NCBI RefSeq assembly: GCF_025561425.1
Contig: NZ_CP094824.1
Coordinates: 1,674,001-1,738,000 of the forward strand
Direction of reading: 5' to 3'
DNA: 64,000 nucleotides
From: Mammaliicoccus sciuri
Lineage (GTDB): Bacteria; Bacillota; Bacilli; Staphylococcales; Staphylococcaceae
The notes under the pieces were generated by a model. That model worked only from the letters and a program-made list of their open reading frames with translations, made no database searches and was not told the DNA's origin. Below are positions 22,938-30,644 of the stretch, piece after piece (position 1 is the first letter of the stretch; each line of letters opens with the position of its first letter). The position numbers and the translations under genes are program-made.

Positions 22938-23156
22938 ATGGGAATTGAAATCCAACCAGAAAAATTTGCAGAATTAGTGGTTAGAGCAAATCCATCCGTA
23001 GAAGAAAATGCAGAAGATATCGCGAAAGACAGTTTAGAACTATACGTTACAGCATTCAAACTCGCTGAAAAATATGGTAGTTGTGGCGTAAATTCACAAG
23101 AAACGTCCAACGTTTTAAAAGAAGCATTAGATTTAGAACTGAACTTAACACGTTAA
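22938..23156 (+). CDS. Small acidic protein of unknown function
   Basis: 72 aa, not recognised as a named family. The start is ATG 22938 after AGGAG; an in-frame upstream extension to 22893 has no ribosome-binding site. It is rich in Glu and looks alpha-helical throughout (EIQPEKFAELVVRAN, SLELYVTAFKLAEKYG), with a single Cys. It is a lone plus-strand gene divergent from ymdB, with its own terminator, at the left edge of the accessory block. A perfect palindrome GTAACGTTAC at 22900-22909 in its leader could be an operator. Confidence 0.65.
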   Translation: MGIEIQPEKFAELVVRANPSVEENAEDIAKDSLELYVTAFKLAEKYGSCGVNSQETSNVLKEALDLELNLTR

Positions 23157-23180
23157 ATTTATTATAAAATACTAATATCA

Positions 23181-23213
23181 AAAACCATCGCTATAGACTG
23201 TAGCGATGGTTTT
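23181..23213 (+). terminator. Terminator of the 72-aa protein gene
   Basis: Perfect 13-nt arms (23181-23193 and 23201-23213) around a 7-nt loop, followed by a T-run on the plus strand, 24 bp past the stop codon. Confidence 0.85.
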
Positions 23214-23499
23214 TGGTTTGTATAATACTTACTTAAATATAAAATTCACGATATTTTCAGTGGTACCTATTTTTTTCATGTCATCTTGTAAATGATGACT
23301 CTAGTAACATTGTGTTTACTGCTGAAGAAGTTAATAAGTAATCCCAGTTCTTCATTAAATCTCGCCCCTTTGTAATTGTTTTTATCTTATAATTAAATTT
23401 TCATTCATACTAACACTCCCTATATACTTATTACACAATTCCTAATTATTTTACACAGAATTATTTGTTAGAAATAATTATTTTTATTGAATATAAAAA
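23214..23499. other. Non-coding stretch with one possible 24-codon ORF
   Basis: Very AT-rich sequence between two terminators, with no conserved gene visible. The only candidate is a minus-strand ORF of 24 codons (23281-23355) that begins ATGAAGAACTGG after GGGGCGAG and would encode a peptide starting MKNWDYLL. There is no supporting homology and it is called at low confidence only. Confidence 0.3.
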
Positions 23500-23533
23500 T
23501 AGAAGACAATCTAATATAAGATTATCTTCTATA
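23500..23533 (-). terminator. Terminator of the Rossmann-fold protein gene
   Basis: 14-nt arms at 23500-23513 and 23520-23533 pair almost perfectly around a 6-nt loop, and the minus strand continues TTTTTATATTC. It lies 31 bp past the stop codon at 23565. Confidence 0.8.
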
Positions 23534-23564
23534 TTACAATATTAAATTCAATCACTTTTTCTCA

Positions 23565-24068
23565 TCAATCACTTACTAATATATCTTTTTTGAATTGTAT
23601 AGCTTGTATAACACCTTTTGAAATTTCTTCATGATTCAGCCAACGTTTAGTTCCATCTTCATTTATTCGATGCCCCAATTTTACCGTGAATACATTGAAA
23701 CCTTTATTCTTAAGCCCATTAATAAACTCAGCATCATCAAATTTATTTGTACCGACGACGTGAACATAAATTGGTTCAGCATGCTTATCCACACATATAT
23801 ATTTCTCAATGAACTTCAGATGATTGAAATAACCATTACTATGTACCCAACTCACCATCATATTAACATCTCGTATATGCTCATCACTCAGCACACAATC
23901 ATTTTCATAATCATATTGTTTAAAATGTATATTTTTTGAATGAAGTAAGTCCTCTGAATATTTATTTTGATTTCTAGAAAGTAGCCAAATATCATCATCA
24001 AAATGTTCTTTAATCCATTTCGTTGCATCCATCAACATACCAGATCCACCAGCAATCACAATTGTCAC
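23565..24068 (-). CDS. Short Rossmann-fold NAD(P)-binding protein, function unknown
   Basis: 167 aa. The N-terminus MTIVIAGGSGMLMDATKWI is a GGxGxxG-like dinucleotide-binding turn, and the rest follows a minimal Rossmann pattern. It lacks the Tyr-x-x-x-Lys pair of classical short-chain dehydrogenases, so it may bind a nucleotide without that chemistry. Similar short proteins are usually annotated as short-chain dehydrogenase. It is transcribed alone, divergent from the SOS-type operon. Confidence 0.6.
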   Translation of the reverse strand: MTIVIAGGSGMLMDATKWIKEHFDDDIWLLSRNQNKYSEDLLHSKNIHFKQYDYENDCVLSDEHIRDVNMMVSWVHSNGYFNHLKFIEKYICVDKHAEPIYVHVVGTNKFDDAEFINGLKNKGFNVFTVKLGHRINEDGTKRWLNHEEISKGVIQAIQFKKDILVSD

Positions 24069-24177
24069 TTAATTCACCTACTTTAATTTTAAAATTTTTT
24101 CTTAAGTATGCTTAATATAACACAAGCTTTCAATAGATTTTCATTTATTTAATCAAATTTATCTCTCACATTTCACT

Positions 24178-24206
24178 TTACAAATACGAACACTTGTTCG
24201 TATAAT
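24178..24206 (+). promoter_or_regulatory. LexA-type SOS box inside a promoter
   Basis: CGAACACTTGTTCG at 24187-24200 matches the Gram-positive LexA box (CGAAC-N4-GTTCG). It fills the spacer between TTACAA (24178-24183) and TATAAT (24201-24206), which are 17 bp apart, so LexA bound here should shut off the two genes that follow. A similar box precedes recA at 43938. Confidence 0.8.
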
Positions 24207-24237
24207 AAAAGAAAAGATTTTACGGGAGGTGTTTGTG

Positions 24238-24564
24238 ATGAATAAGTATATTAACTTAATGATCCATAAATTTGAAACTTACATTTACATGTTAGATAGC
24301 GTTGAACCAACTAATGATACAGCGATATTTTTAAATGGTGAAGTTATTTATAAAGAAATAGACAAAGTTGAACGTTACCTTCAATCATTTGATTATCGAT
24401 CTGAGAAGTTCATTTTATTTACGGGATATTTAAAGATTTTACGTGTCATTTATCGTGATGTTTATACATCTTCAACACAACGAAATACGATGATCGTTTC
24501 TTTGAATAACGCGATTCATTGCTTAAATAAAATGAATAAGGAGCTTGTATATGAAAATTATTAA
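24238..24564 (+). CDS. Hypothetical protein, first gene of a LexA-controlled operon
   Basis: 108 aa, no recognised family. The start is ATG 24238, 8 nt after GGGAGG; a longer frame beginning GTG 24229 overlaps the ribosome-binding site. The protein appears helical and amphipathic (MNKYINLMIHKFETYIYMLD; FILFTGYLKILRVIYRDVY) with no membrane span. It overlaps the YolD-like gene by 14 bp. An SOS role is inferred only from the LexA box and its partner. Confidence 0.65.
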   Translation: MNKYINLMIHKFETYIYMLDSVEPTNDTAIFLNGEVIYKEIDKVERYLQSFDYRSEKFILFTGYLKILRVIYRDVYTSSTQRNTMIVSLNNAIHCLNKMNKELVYENY

Positions 24565-24961
24565 TCCTGACTTACCAGAACCTTATAAATATGAGACAGA
24601 TTATCGCAAAATTCCTAATCATTATCTACAACGTAATATTCCTAAAGGGAGAGGCATGATTAAATGGGCACCATTTGCAACAATGCCTCAGCAATATGAA
24701 ATGATTAAACAATTTATAGCAGATCAAACAAAAGTAGAAAAAACTATATTAGAAGAAACTGCATTAAATGTTTTGAATAACGTATTAGCAGAGAAAATAT
24801 TTTATAATCCACAAGCACTTATTAAATATTGGGAAGATGGTTATTTTAAAGAAATAGCATGTGAAATTCATAAATTTGATAGTGAACATAAAAAATTAGA
24901 AGTTATTGCAGAGGATAAGAAAGTACGATTGAGCATGGATTGTATTGTGGAAATAATATAA
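24551..24961 (+). CDS. YolD-like family protein
   Basis: 136 aa. The diagnostic segment GRGMIKWAPFATMPQQYE at about residues 31-48 matches the YolD-like family (PF08863). Such genes typically precede UvrX/UmuC-type Y-family polymerase genes and are LexA-regulated. Start ATG 24551 is 7 nt after AGGAG; a TTG at 24545 is less likely. No polymerase gene follows: the next genes are an opposite-strand membrane protein and an acetyltransferase. The operon may be an orphan remnant, or act with a polymerase encoded elsewhere. Confidence 0.75.
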   Translation: MKIINPDLPEPYKYETDYRKIPNHYLQRNIPKGRGMIKWAPFATMPQQYEMIKQFIADQTKVEKTILEETALNVLNNVLAEKIFYNPQALIKYWEDGYFKEIACEIHKFDSEHKKLEVIAEDKKVRLSMDCIVEII

Positions 24962-25025
24962 GATACCTCTACCGAAATGTAGAGATGTCTAATAAGTACT
25001 TCTTAAAATAAGTCATATATTAATT

Positions 25026-25295
25026 TTATATGACGAAAAATAGCAGAAAAATAATAAACGGAATTAAGGCAAATATGTTTACTAAGTTTATAACAAACCA
25101 AATCAATCCAGTATTTCTTATTTTTGCATTTTTTGAAAATGCAAAAGCGAGGGATATTGAACCAGCAAATATTGATGTCCATCCAAAACAATATAGTAAA
25201 TCACCAAAATCCTTTTTCAGTATGTAAATAATAAATGTACCTATAGGTAAGACTAGATAATTAAGGATATTAACTATATAAATTATTTTAATCAA
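25026..25295 (-). CDS. Small membrane protein
   Basis: 89 aa with three predicted membrane segments (about residues 3-25, 32-54 and 62-88) joined by short basic loops. No family recognised. It begins with TTG, 10 nt after GGGAG. A weak inverted repeat at 24961-24990 between it and the YolD-like gene could end both transcripts. Coding is supported by the intact hydrophobic pattern and the ribosome-binding site; function is unknown. Confidence 0.5.
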   Translation of the reverse strand: MIKIIYIVNILNYLVLPIGTFIIYILKKDFGDLLYCFGWTSIFAGSISLAFAFSKNAKIRNTGLIWFVINLVNIFALIPFIIFLLFFVI

Positions 25296-25417
25296 TTGAT
25301 ATTCACTCCCTATCCAATATTCAACATATTAGCATTAATTATAAATGTTATTTACAAATTTTGTAAAACTAATTTTTCCGCTTATGCTATGATATGTAAA
25401 TGGGGGTGGCATCATTT

Positions 25418-25945
25418 ATGATAACGATTGAACGTATTACTAAAAATAATGAGCATGCACTTAAATTACCTAATGAACCATTTGAATTGTTCGGTAAACT
25501 TGTCGTTACGAGAACTGCTGATACATGGCAATACCATGAAGTGTTAACGGATTCTGATACGATGATTTTCCCTGATGAAGATTATCAACTTGATTCAATT
25601 GATCAGAAAGGTTTTGCAATAGGTGCATTTGATGATAACGAATGTATTGGTTTAGGTATTTTTGAAAAGGATTGGAATAAATATTTGTATTTAAGTGATT
25701 TAAAAGTCTCTTCTTCTTACCGCGGTCAAAATGTTGCATCAACATTGTTAAATACAGCGATAGAATTCGCAAAAGATGAAGGAATGAAAGGACTTTATAC
25801 GATAGCTCAAGACAATAATTTAAATGCTAATCGCTTTTATTTAAAATATGGCTTTGAAATTGGTGGATTAAATACCAAATCATATCAATTCACACAACAA
25901 AAAGGTAAATTTGATATTTATTATTATTTGGATTTTAATGCATAA
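25418..25945 (+). CDS. GNAT acetyltransferase, streptothricin-acetyltransferase-like
   Basis: 175 aa. The order FELFGKLVV, NKYLYLSDLKVSSSYRGQNVAS (acetyl-CoA loop), AQDNNLNANRFYLKYGFEIGG closely follows SatA/Sat4-type enzymes, which acetylate the beta-lysine of streptothricin. The start is ATG 25418, 8 nt after GGGGGTGG. ATG 25400 has no ribosome-binding site and lies by the -10 region TATGAT. Resistance is possible, but many chromosomal homologues have other or unknown substrates. Confidence 0.7.
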   Translation: MITIERITKNNEHALKLPNEPFELFGKLVVTRTADTWQYHEVLTDSDTMIFPDEDYQLDSIDQKGFAIGAFDDNECIGLGIFEKDWNKYLYLSDLKVSSSYRGQNVASTLLNTAIEFAKDEGMKGLYTIAQDNNLNANRFYLKYGFEIGGLNTKSYQFTQQKGKFDIYYYLDFNA

Positions 25946-25951
25946 CTAAAA

Positions 25952-25996
25952 AGTGGGACGGAAATCTTTTTAAATAAATTAGATTTCTATCCCACT
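25952..25996. terminator. TGGGAC-type staphylococcal terminator
   Basis: 16-nt arms at 25952-25967 and 25981-25996 (AGTGGGACGGAAATCT and its near-complement) form a long hairpin of the repetitive GTGGGAC family scattered through staphylococcal genomes. It separates the convergent acetyltransferase and HAD phosphatase genes and could act in both directions. Confidence 0.8.
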
Positions 25997-26049
25997 CTCA
26001 TTTGCACTATATTACATTTAGTTTATCTTCTTCGCTTTAAAACATGATA

Positions 26050-26847
26050 TCAGAATGAAAGCAATAAATTTAATGTTTTAATAACCCCACTTTCGTTATG
26101 ATTGATAGCGATGAGGTTTGCCTCTTTTTTCAATTCTGGATATGCGTTATCCATTGCTACTTTATATTTAGCTGATTTGAATAAATCTATATCATTAAGT
26201 CCGTCTCCAAAAGCAATTGTTTCAGATGGATCAATGTTTAATATGCTTTGTATTTTATGAATAGTTGTTCCTTTATTCACACCTAACTTCGTAATATCAA
26301 TCCAGTAATCTTCAGATGCAATAATATAAACTTCGTTGTTAAAGTAATCAATTTGTTGTGCTGTTTGTTTACATTTACCTGAAGCGTCATGAACTGTAAT
26401 TTTCAAGAAATCACTTTTAATTTCTGTGAAGTCTTTAATGTATGTAACGTTTTGATATGACCCATGTACAGCTTTTCTCTCTTCTTCAGAAACAGTATCT
26501 AGAACATATGCTACATCTTCCGTACATGCGATAATTGTTTGTTCTTCATCAATTTTTGTTAAAGCATCTATAATATTTAATCCTAATTCATTTTGTATCG
26601 TTGCTGTGTAAAGAAATTCACCGTTATATTTTATACGTGTTGCACTATCTCCAATAATGAATGTATCTTTCGTCAAATCTCCGACAATATTTTCAACTCT
26701 TTCACATTGTTTCCCAGTACAGAACACAAATCTAATATTGTGTGAATCTAGATTTTCTTTTAATATGCCAAAGGCTTCTCTATCAAACTCGCTATTCCCA
26801 TCTAAAAAAGTACCATCCATATCTGTAACAACTAATTTTAAATCCAT
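26050..26847 (-). CDS. Cof-type HAD-superfamily phosphatase
   Basis: 265 aa. Motif I is DMDGT (nucleophile Asp9, acid Asp11), motif II lies in VFCTGK, Lys is in the TKLGVNKG segment, and motif IV is AFGDGLNDIDLF. The C2 cap domain lies between, as in Cof/YwpJ-like sugar-phosphate phosphatases. Substrate unknown; phosphorylated sugars or FMN are typical. It is a single gene with AAAGGGG before its ATG. Confidence 0.85.
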   Translation of the reverse strand: MDLKLVVTDMDGTFLDGNSEFDREAFGILKENLDSHNIRFVFCTGKQCERVENIVGDLTKDTFIIGDSATRIKYNGEFLYTATIQNELGLNIIDALTKIDEEQTIIACTEDVAYVLDTVSEEERKAVHGSYQNVTYIKDFTEIKSDFLKITVHDASGKCKQTAQQIDYFNNEVYIIASEDYWIDITKLGVNKGTTIHKIQSILNIDPSETIAFGDGLNDIDLFKSAKYKVAMDNAYPELKKEANLIAINHNESGVIKTLNLLLSF

Positions 26848-26922
26848 TTTATTATCCCCTTTACTTTGTAACTATTTAATCACATTGTATCGGTATAATT
26901 ATAAATTTTCAATAGAAAGCGT

Positions 26923-27192
26923 TTACTTTTTTATTTGTTTAAGAAATTTTTTCGGCGTTTGTCAATATCTTTCTTTAAACTTTTGTATAAAATAACTCGT
27001 TGTTGAAAAGCCACACGCGTATGAAATATCTGTAATCGACTTATCTGTATGTTTATTTAACATATTGACACTTTTTTCTAATCTATAATTTAAGATATAT
27101 TGAAATGGCGTTTGATGAACATATTTACTAAACAGTCGAACAGTCTCAGATTTACTCATATGGATATTGTTAATCTTAGTATTAATAATCAC
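26923..27192 (-). pseudogene. AraC-family regulator remnant (C-terminal DNA-binding domain, internal TGA)
   Basis: Only the double helix-turn-helix end of an AraC/XylS regulator remains (FQYILNYRLEKSVNML, ITDISYACGFSTTSYFIQKFKERY). The frame stops at TGA (26962-26964), but the same frame continues with QTPKKFLKQIKK to TAA at 26923. The family normally has an aromatic or similar residue there, so the TGA is a nonsense mutation. The N-terminal sensing domain is missing upstream, where the frame has a further stop. Non-functional. Confidence 0.75.
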
Positions 27193-27240
27193 AATATCAT
27201 TAAAAAAAGGAAATACTTCCGAAGTTTAAAAATTAAAAAC

Positions 27241-27278
27241 AACCATACTCAAACAAAAATTATTGTCTCAGTATGGTT
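27241..27278 (-). terminator. Terminator of the PAT-like acetyltransferase gene
   Basis: 9-nt perfect arms AACCATACT (27241-27249) and AGTATGGTT (27270-27278); the minus strand continues GTTTTTAATTTTT. It lies 10 bp beyond the stop codon at 27288. Confidence 0.75.
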
Positions 27279-27287
27279 GTATATCAT

Positions 27288-27773
27288 TTATAAAAATATT
27301 TGATAAAAGTCTAAATCTAACCACTTATCAAATTTATATCCTACTTTTTCAATTTTACCACTATATTTAAACCCTAATTTTTTATGTAAATCAATACTGC
27401 CATGGTTATCACCATCAATTCCTGCAACAATCGTTTTATAGCCATTTTTCTTTGCTAAATTAATAATTTCTGATAATAACTTTGAAGCAATACCTTGTCT
27501 TCTAAAATCAGAATTAACATATATTGAATGTTCAACTGTATATTGATATGCTGGCCAATCTCTGAAAGATCCGTATGTTGCAAAACCAGCAACTTGACCA
27601 TCCACTTCATACACAATTACAGGTTGGTTATTTTCTACTTTAGTATTAAACCATTTCTGACGTTCTTCTAATGTTGTTTCATCATATGTGTATACAGCTG
27701 TCGTATTCTTAATTGCATCATTATAAATATAAAGGATATCTTTTAAATCTTCTTCTTTTGCTAATCTAATCAT
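27288..27773 (-). CDS. GNAT acetyltransferase, phosphinothricin/methionine-sulfoximine acetyltransferase-like
   Basis: 161 aa. IRLAKEEDLKDILYIYNDAI, the YVNSDFRRQGIASKLL acetyl-CoA loop and the GFKYSGKIEKVGYKFDKWLDLDFYQ end are typical of the PAT/YncA (MddA) family, which acetylates phosphinothricin, methionine sulfoximine or methionine sulfone. The start is ATG 27773, 8 nt after AGGAGG; the 17 codons of open frame above it have no support. A detoxification role is inferred from the family. Confidence 0.8.
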   Translation of the reverse strand: MIRLAKEEDLKDILYIYNDAIKNTTAVYTYDETTLEERQKWFNTKVENNQPVIVYEVDGQVAGFATYGSFRDWPAYQYTVEHSIYVNSDFRRQGIASKLLSEIINLAKKNGYKTIVAGIDGDNHGSIDLHKKLGFKYSGKIEKVGYKFDKWLDLDFYQIFL

Positions 27774-27894
27774 CTTTCCATCCTCCTTATTTATAATTAG
27801 TATACATAATGAATACAATGACACAAATTTATGTGAATGTAACTGACACGATTGTGCAATAATTTAACAATACTAATTTGTTAGCATAATATTA

Positions 27895-28715
27895 TTATTT
27901 GAAATATTTTTCTATCCATTTATTTAAACGTAATCTATTTGGATTGATGTGATCCATTTGTTCAAAGTCAACAACATATCCTTTTTCTTCTAGCCAACTT
28001 TTTTCAGCAGTTTGACTAGAAAATTGACCTTTTATTTCAGTTTTTTTTTATTTGTCACCGATGTAAATGTATCAACAACTTCGTTTAATGTTAATTCATC
28101 AGAAGCAATTTCAATAGATTGATGATTATATTCATCTACGTTTTTGAATATTTGAGCAGTTATTTTAGCGATATCTTCAGAAGGAATCATCGCAAATTTT
28201 ATATCAGGTGAAATAAATTCTGGAATATATATGTTATCCGCTTCTACTTTGACAATGCGCAGAAAATTATCCATGAAAAATGATGGTTTAATAATTGTAT
28301 AATTTAACGGGGATTCACTGAGCATGTCTTCAATTTTAGCCAACGCTTCAAAGTGTGGACCTGTACGGTTTCTATTAACGCCTCCTGCAGTACTATATAC
28401 AACATAAGAAATATTTTGTTTTACTATTGTATCGATAATAGCTTTTCCTTGTTGTAATTCTTGTTCTACATCATTCGGTATAATTGGCCGAACACAATAT
28501 ACACCAAATTGTTCGTTCATCGCTTGTTCTAAATCACTTTGATTACTTAAGTCACCTTCAAATATTTCTAAATTGTCATCTTTAATATTTTCTAATTTAT
28601 CATGATGTTTATTACGCGTAAATGCTCTAACTTTCCATCCTTCACTTAGTAGTTCTCGGACGACCGCATTACCTTGCTTACCTGTAGATCCTATTACTAA
28701 TATACATTGAGTCAT
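27895..28715 (-). pseudogene. NmrA-like NAD(P)-binding protein, frameshifted at an A9 tract
   Basis: The intact part (28032-28715, 227 codons) begins QCILVIGSTGKQGNAVVREL, an NmrA/atypical-SDR dinucleotide motif, with YVVYSTAGG and IIKPSFFMDN downstream. It stops soon after a run of nine A (T9 on the plus strand, 28041-28049). Adding one A or removing two opens a further 45 or so codons to TAA at 27895, including QTAEKSWLEEKGY and a basic end. Either a real mutation, a slippage switch or a sequencing error. The Rossmann domain is intact, so a shortened protein may still fold. It follows the DUF2316 gene with a 4-bp overlap. Confidence 0.75.
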
Positions 28716-29026
28716 CTATTTCCTCTCCCTTGTAAGAAACTATAATCCTCTCTATTGCCTTTTAAATACGTATACTCAATCGGTTCATTTCCTTGTGCTT
28801 TAATTTCTTTATTTATAAAATCTCTAACGTCCCATACTAAATGAATAAAATCCATTAATCTATTTCTCATTAATCCATTTGGTGCTTCCATATGCAATGC
28901 TTTATGAATATCTTTCGGTGTTACATTCAATTCCTCAGCAATTGTTTCCTCTGTTAAATGGGATGCTTTAAAATGCTCAATTAATTCTTCACTCGTAACT
29001 TTTCTTTGTTCTTTATTTAAAGACAT
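28712..29026 (-). CDS. DUF2316 family protein
   Basis: 104 aa. MSLNKEQRKVTSEELIEHFKAS, then a helix-turn-helix-like LTEETIAEELNVTPKDIHKAL and a RNRLMDFIHLVWDVRDFI segment, match the DUF2316 family, which is often found beside oxidoreductase genes. It may bind DNA, but this is unproven. AGAAGGA precedes the ATG. It is the first gene of a minus-strand pair with the NmrA-like gene and diverges from the tetR-SDR operon, sharing the region that holds the TetR-type operator. Confidence 0.75.
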   Translation of the reverse strand: MSLNKEQRKVTSEELIEHFKASHLTEETIAEELNVTPKDIHKALHMEAPNGLMRNRLMDFIHLVWDVRDFINKEIKAQGNEPIEYTYLKGNREDYSFLQGRGNR

Positions 29027-29053
29027 GATATTCCTTCTTTCAATTCAAATTCT

Positions 29054-29099
29054 TTGAACTTTAACTTTATATTTCATATAATAAACGGACATGTATCCG
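29054..29099 (+). promoter_or_regulatory. tetR-SDR operon promoter with operator-like palindrome
   Basis: TTGAAC (29054-29059) and TATAAT (29077-29082) are 17 bp apart. CGGACATGTATCCG at 29086-29099, an imperfect palindrome (CGGA-N6-TCCG), covers the expected transcription start and lies in the divergent tetR/DUF2316 intergenic region. This is the classic position for self-repression by the TetR-family protein encoded next to it. Confidence 0.65.
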
Positions 29100-29130
29100 A
29101 TTGTCAATTTATAAGCAAGGAGGCGTCAAC

Positions 29131-29697
29131 ATGAGGAGAGATGCCGAAGAAAATAAACATCGTATAGAAACGAAAGCTAAAGCACTTTTTACTGAATTTG
29201 GTGTTGAAAATATTAGCATGAAAAGAATTTCTAATGAGCTCAATATAGGTATGGGAACACTTTATAGACATTTTGAAGATAAAAGTGCTCTTTGCTACAA
29301 ATTAATCTCGAATGATTTTGAAATGTTTATGTCAGATTTAAACACAATTTCAAAAAAAGAGCATTCAAACAAAATAATTTTTATACAGTCAATCGATCGG
29401 TTTTTACAGTTCAAAATGGAACATCAAGCATTATTGAAGTGTGTTGAAAACAGTACAAGTAAAAAAGATTTCAAACAAACTGAATTCTATGAACTTTTAC
29501 ATGACTATTATTCAAATCTATTTAATTATGAAGAAAATGAACATTTCATTACATTTAAAGTAGATATCCTATTAAATGCACTTACGACTAAAAATTATGA
29601 ATTTTTAACAGAAATTAGGGAAATGTCTAATGAAGAACTTCGCAATGCACTTGTCCAATTATTTTATAACAATTATCAAGGAGACGATGAACAATGA
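29131..29697 (+). CDS. TetR/AcrR-family transcriptional regulator
   Basis: 188 aa. The N-terminal HTH is clear: RIETKAKALFTEFGVENISMKRISNELNIGMGTLYRHFEDKSALCYKL, about residues 11-58. The C-terminal ligand domain is divergent, as usual. The start is ATG 29131, 7 nt after AGGAGG; the longer frame from 29101 overlaps the promoter. It probably represses its own operon (4-bp overlap with the SDR gene) and the divergent DUF2316-NmrA pair through the palindrome at 29086. Confidence 0.85.
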   Translation: MRRDAEENKHRIETKAKALFTEFGVENISMKRISNELNIGMGTLYRHFEDKSALCYKLISNDFEMFMSDLNTISKKEHSNKIIFIQSIDRFLQFKMEHQALLKCVENSTSKKDFKQTEFYELLHDYYSNLFNYEENEHFITFKVDILLNALTTKNYEFLTEIREMSNEELRNALVQLFYNNYQGDDEQ

Positions 29698-30395
29698 GAA
29701 ATGTACTTATTACAGGTGGAAACAAAGGTTTAGGATTTGAAACAGCGCGTGTATTGAAAGATCAAGGTTATAAAGTATATATCGGTTCTCGCGATGAATC
29801 ACGAGGTAAAAAAGCAGCTGAGGATATTGTTGTTGATTACGTTCAATTAGATGTAACAGACGATCAATCAGTTACATCCGCTGCAGAAACTATTCTTAAT
29901 CAAGAAGGACATTTAGATATTCTCATTAATAATGCAGGTATCTCAGGTGGATTTACAAAAGTTAGAGATATTAAACCTGAAGATATGGAAAACGTTTATC
30001 AAACAAATGTATTCGGAATCGTACGTGTGACAAATCAATTCATTCCATTATTAGAGAAATCTGAGCAACCTGTCATTGTAAATGTTAGCAGTGGATTAGG
30101 ATCATTTGGAATGGTTACAAATGAAGAAACAATGGAATCTAAAGTTAACTCACTCGCTTACTGCTCTTCAAAATCTGCTGTCACAATGTTAACAGTACAA
30201 TATGCAAAAGGACTACCACATATTCAAATAAATGCAGCAGACCCAGGTTCAACCAATACAGACTTAGTTGGAGATGCAAGTAACCAATCGAAACCAGTAT
30301 CTGAAGGCGCTAAAGCAATCATTGAACTAGCGACAATTGATCAAAACGGTCCTACAGGTACGTTTATAGATGCCAATGGAACAATGCCTTGGTAA
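29694..30395 (+). CDS. Short-chain dehydrogenase/reductase (SDR)
   Basis: 233 aa, classical SDR. ITGGNKGLGFETARVL gives the TGxxxGxG cofactor motif, NNAG follows in DILINNAGISGG, Ser is in NVSSGLG and the catalytic YCSSK supplies Tyr and Lys. The N-terminal GSRDESRGK suggests NADP preference. Substrate unknown, probably a small carbonyl compound. It overlaps tetR by ATGA and is expected to be induced with it. Confidence 0.85.
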   Translation: MRNVLITGGNKGLGFETARVLKDQGYKVYIGSRDESRGKKAAEDIVVDYVQLDVTDDQSVTSAAETILNQEGHLDILINNAGISGGFTKVRDIKPEDMENVYQTNVFGIVRVTNQFIPLLEKSEQPVIVNVSSGLGSFGMVTNEETMESKVNSLAYCSSKSAVTMLTVQYAKGLPHIQINAADPGSTNTDLVGDASNQSKPVSEGAKAIIELATIDQNGPTGTFIDANGTMPW

Positions 30396-30444
30396 TATAA
30401 ACAAATTAAATTTCAATTAATGATTTTTAAAAGGAGTTCTAACA

Positions 30445-30628
30445 ATGACACTTTTAAAAAATATATGGACAAATATCCAAACTTAAAGTCGATCATATAT
30501 TAAATTCTGCAGATTATCCTTATATTCAACCTGAAGAATTAGGCACATTCTTAGATGAATTAGACTAAACAACTGAAGAAAAAGAAAAGATTAGTTTTAA
30601 AAATGCACAAAAATTATTAAAACTTTAA
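30445..30628 (+). pseudogene. Amidohydrolase (amidohydro_2 family) remnant
   Basis: Between the SDR and hydrolase genes a ribosome-binding site and ATG (30445) are followed by only 13 codons before TAA. Reading frames then switch: YPNLK in one frame, VDHILNSADYPYIQPEELG and [16 protein letters not shown] in another (30488-30628), broken by a TAG-like in-frame stop (TAA after LDELD). The second part is the typical C-terminus of metal-dependent amidohydrolases (SADYP, ending in KNAEKLLKL). Most of the gene is deleted. The original operon was probably tetR-SDR-amidohydrolase-hydrolase. Confidence 0.75.
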
Positions 30629-30644
30629 AAATGGAGGCAAGATA

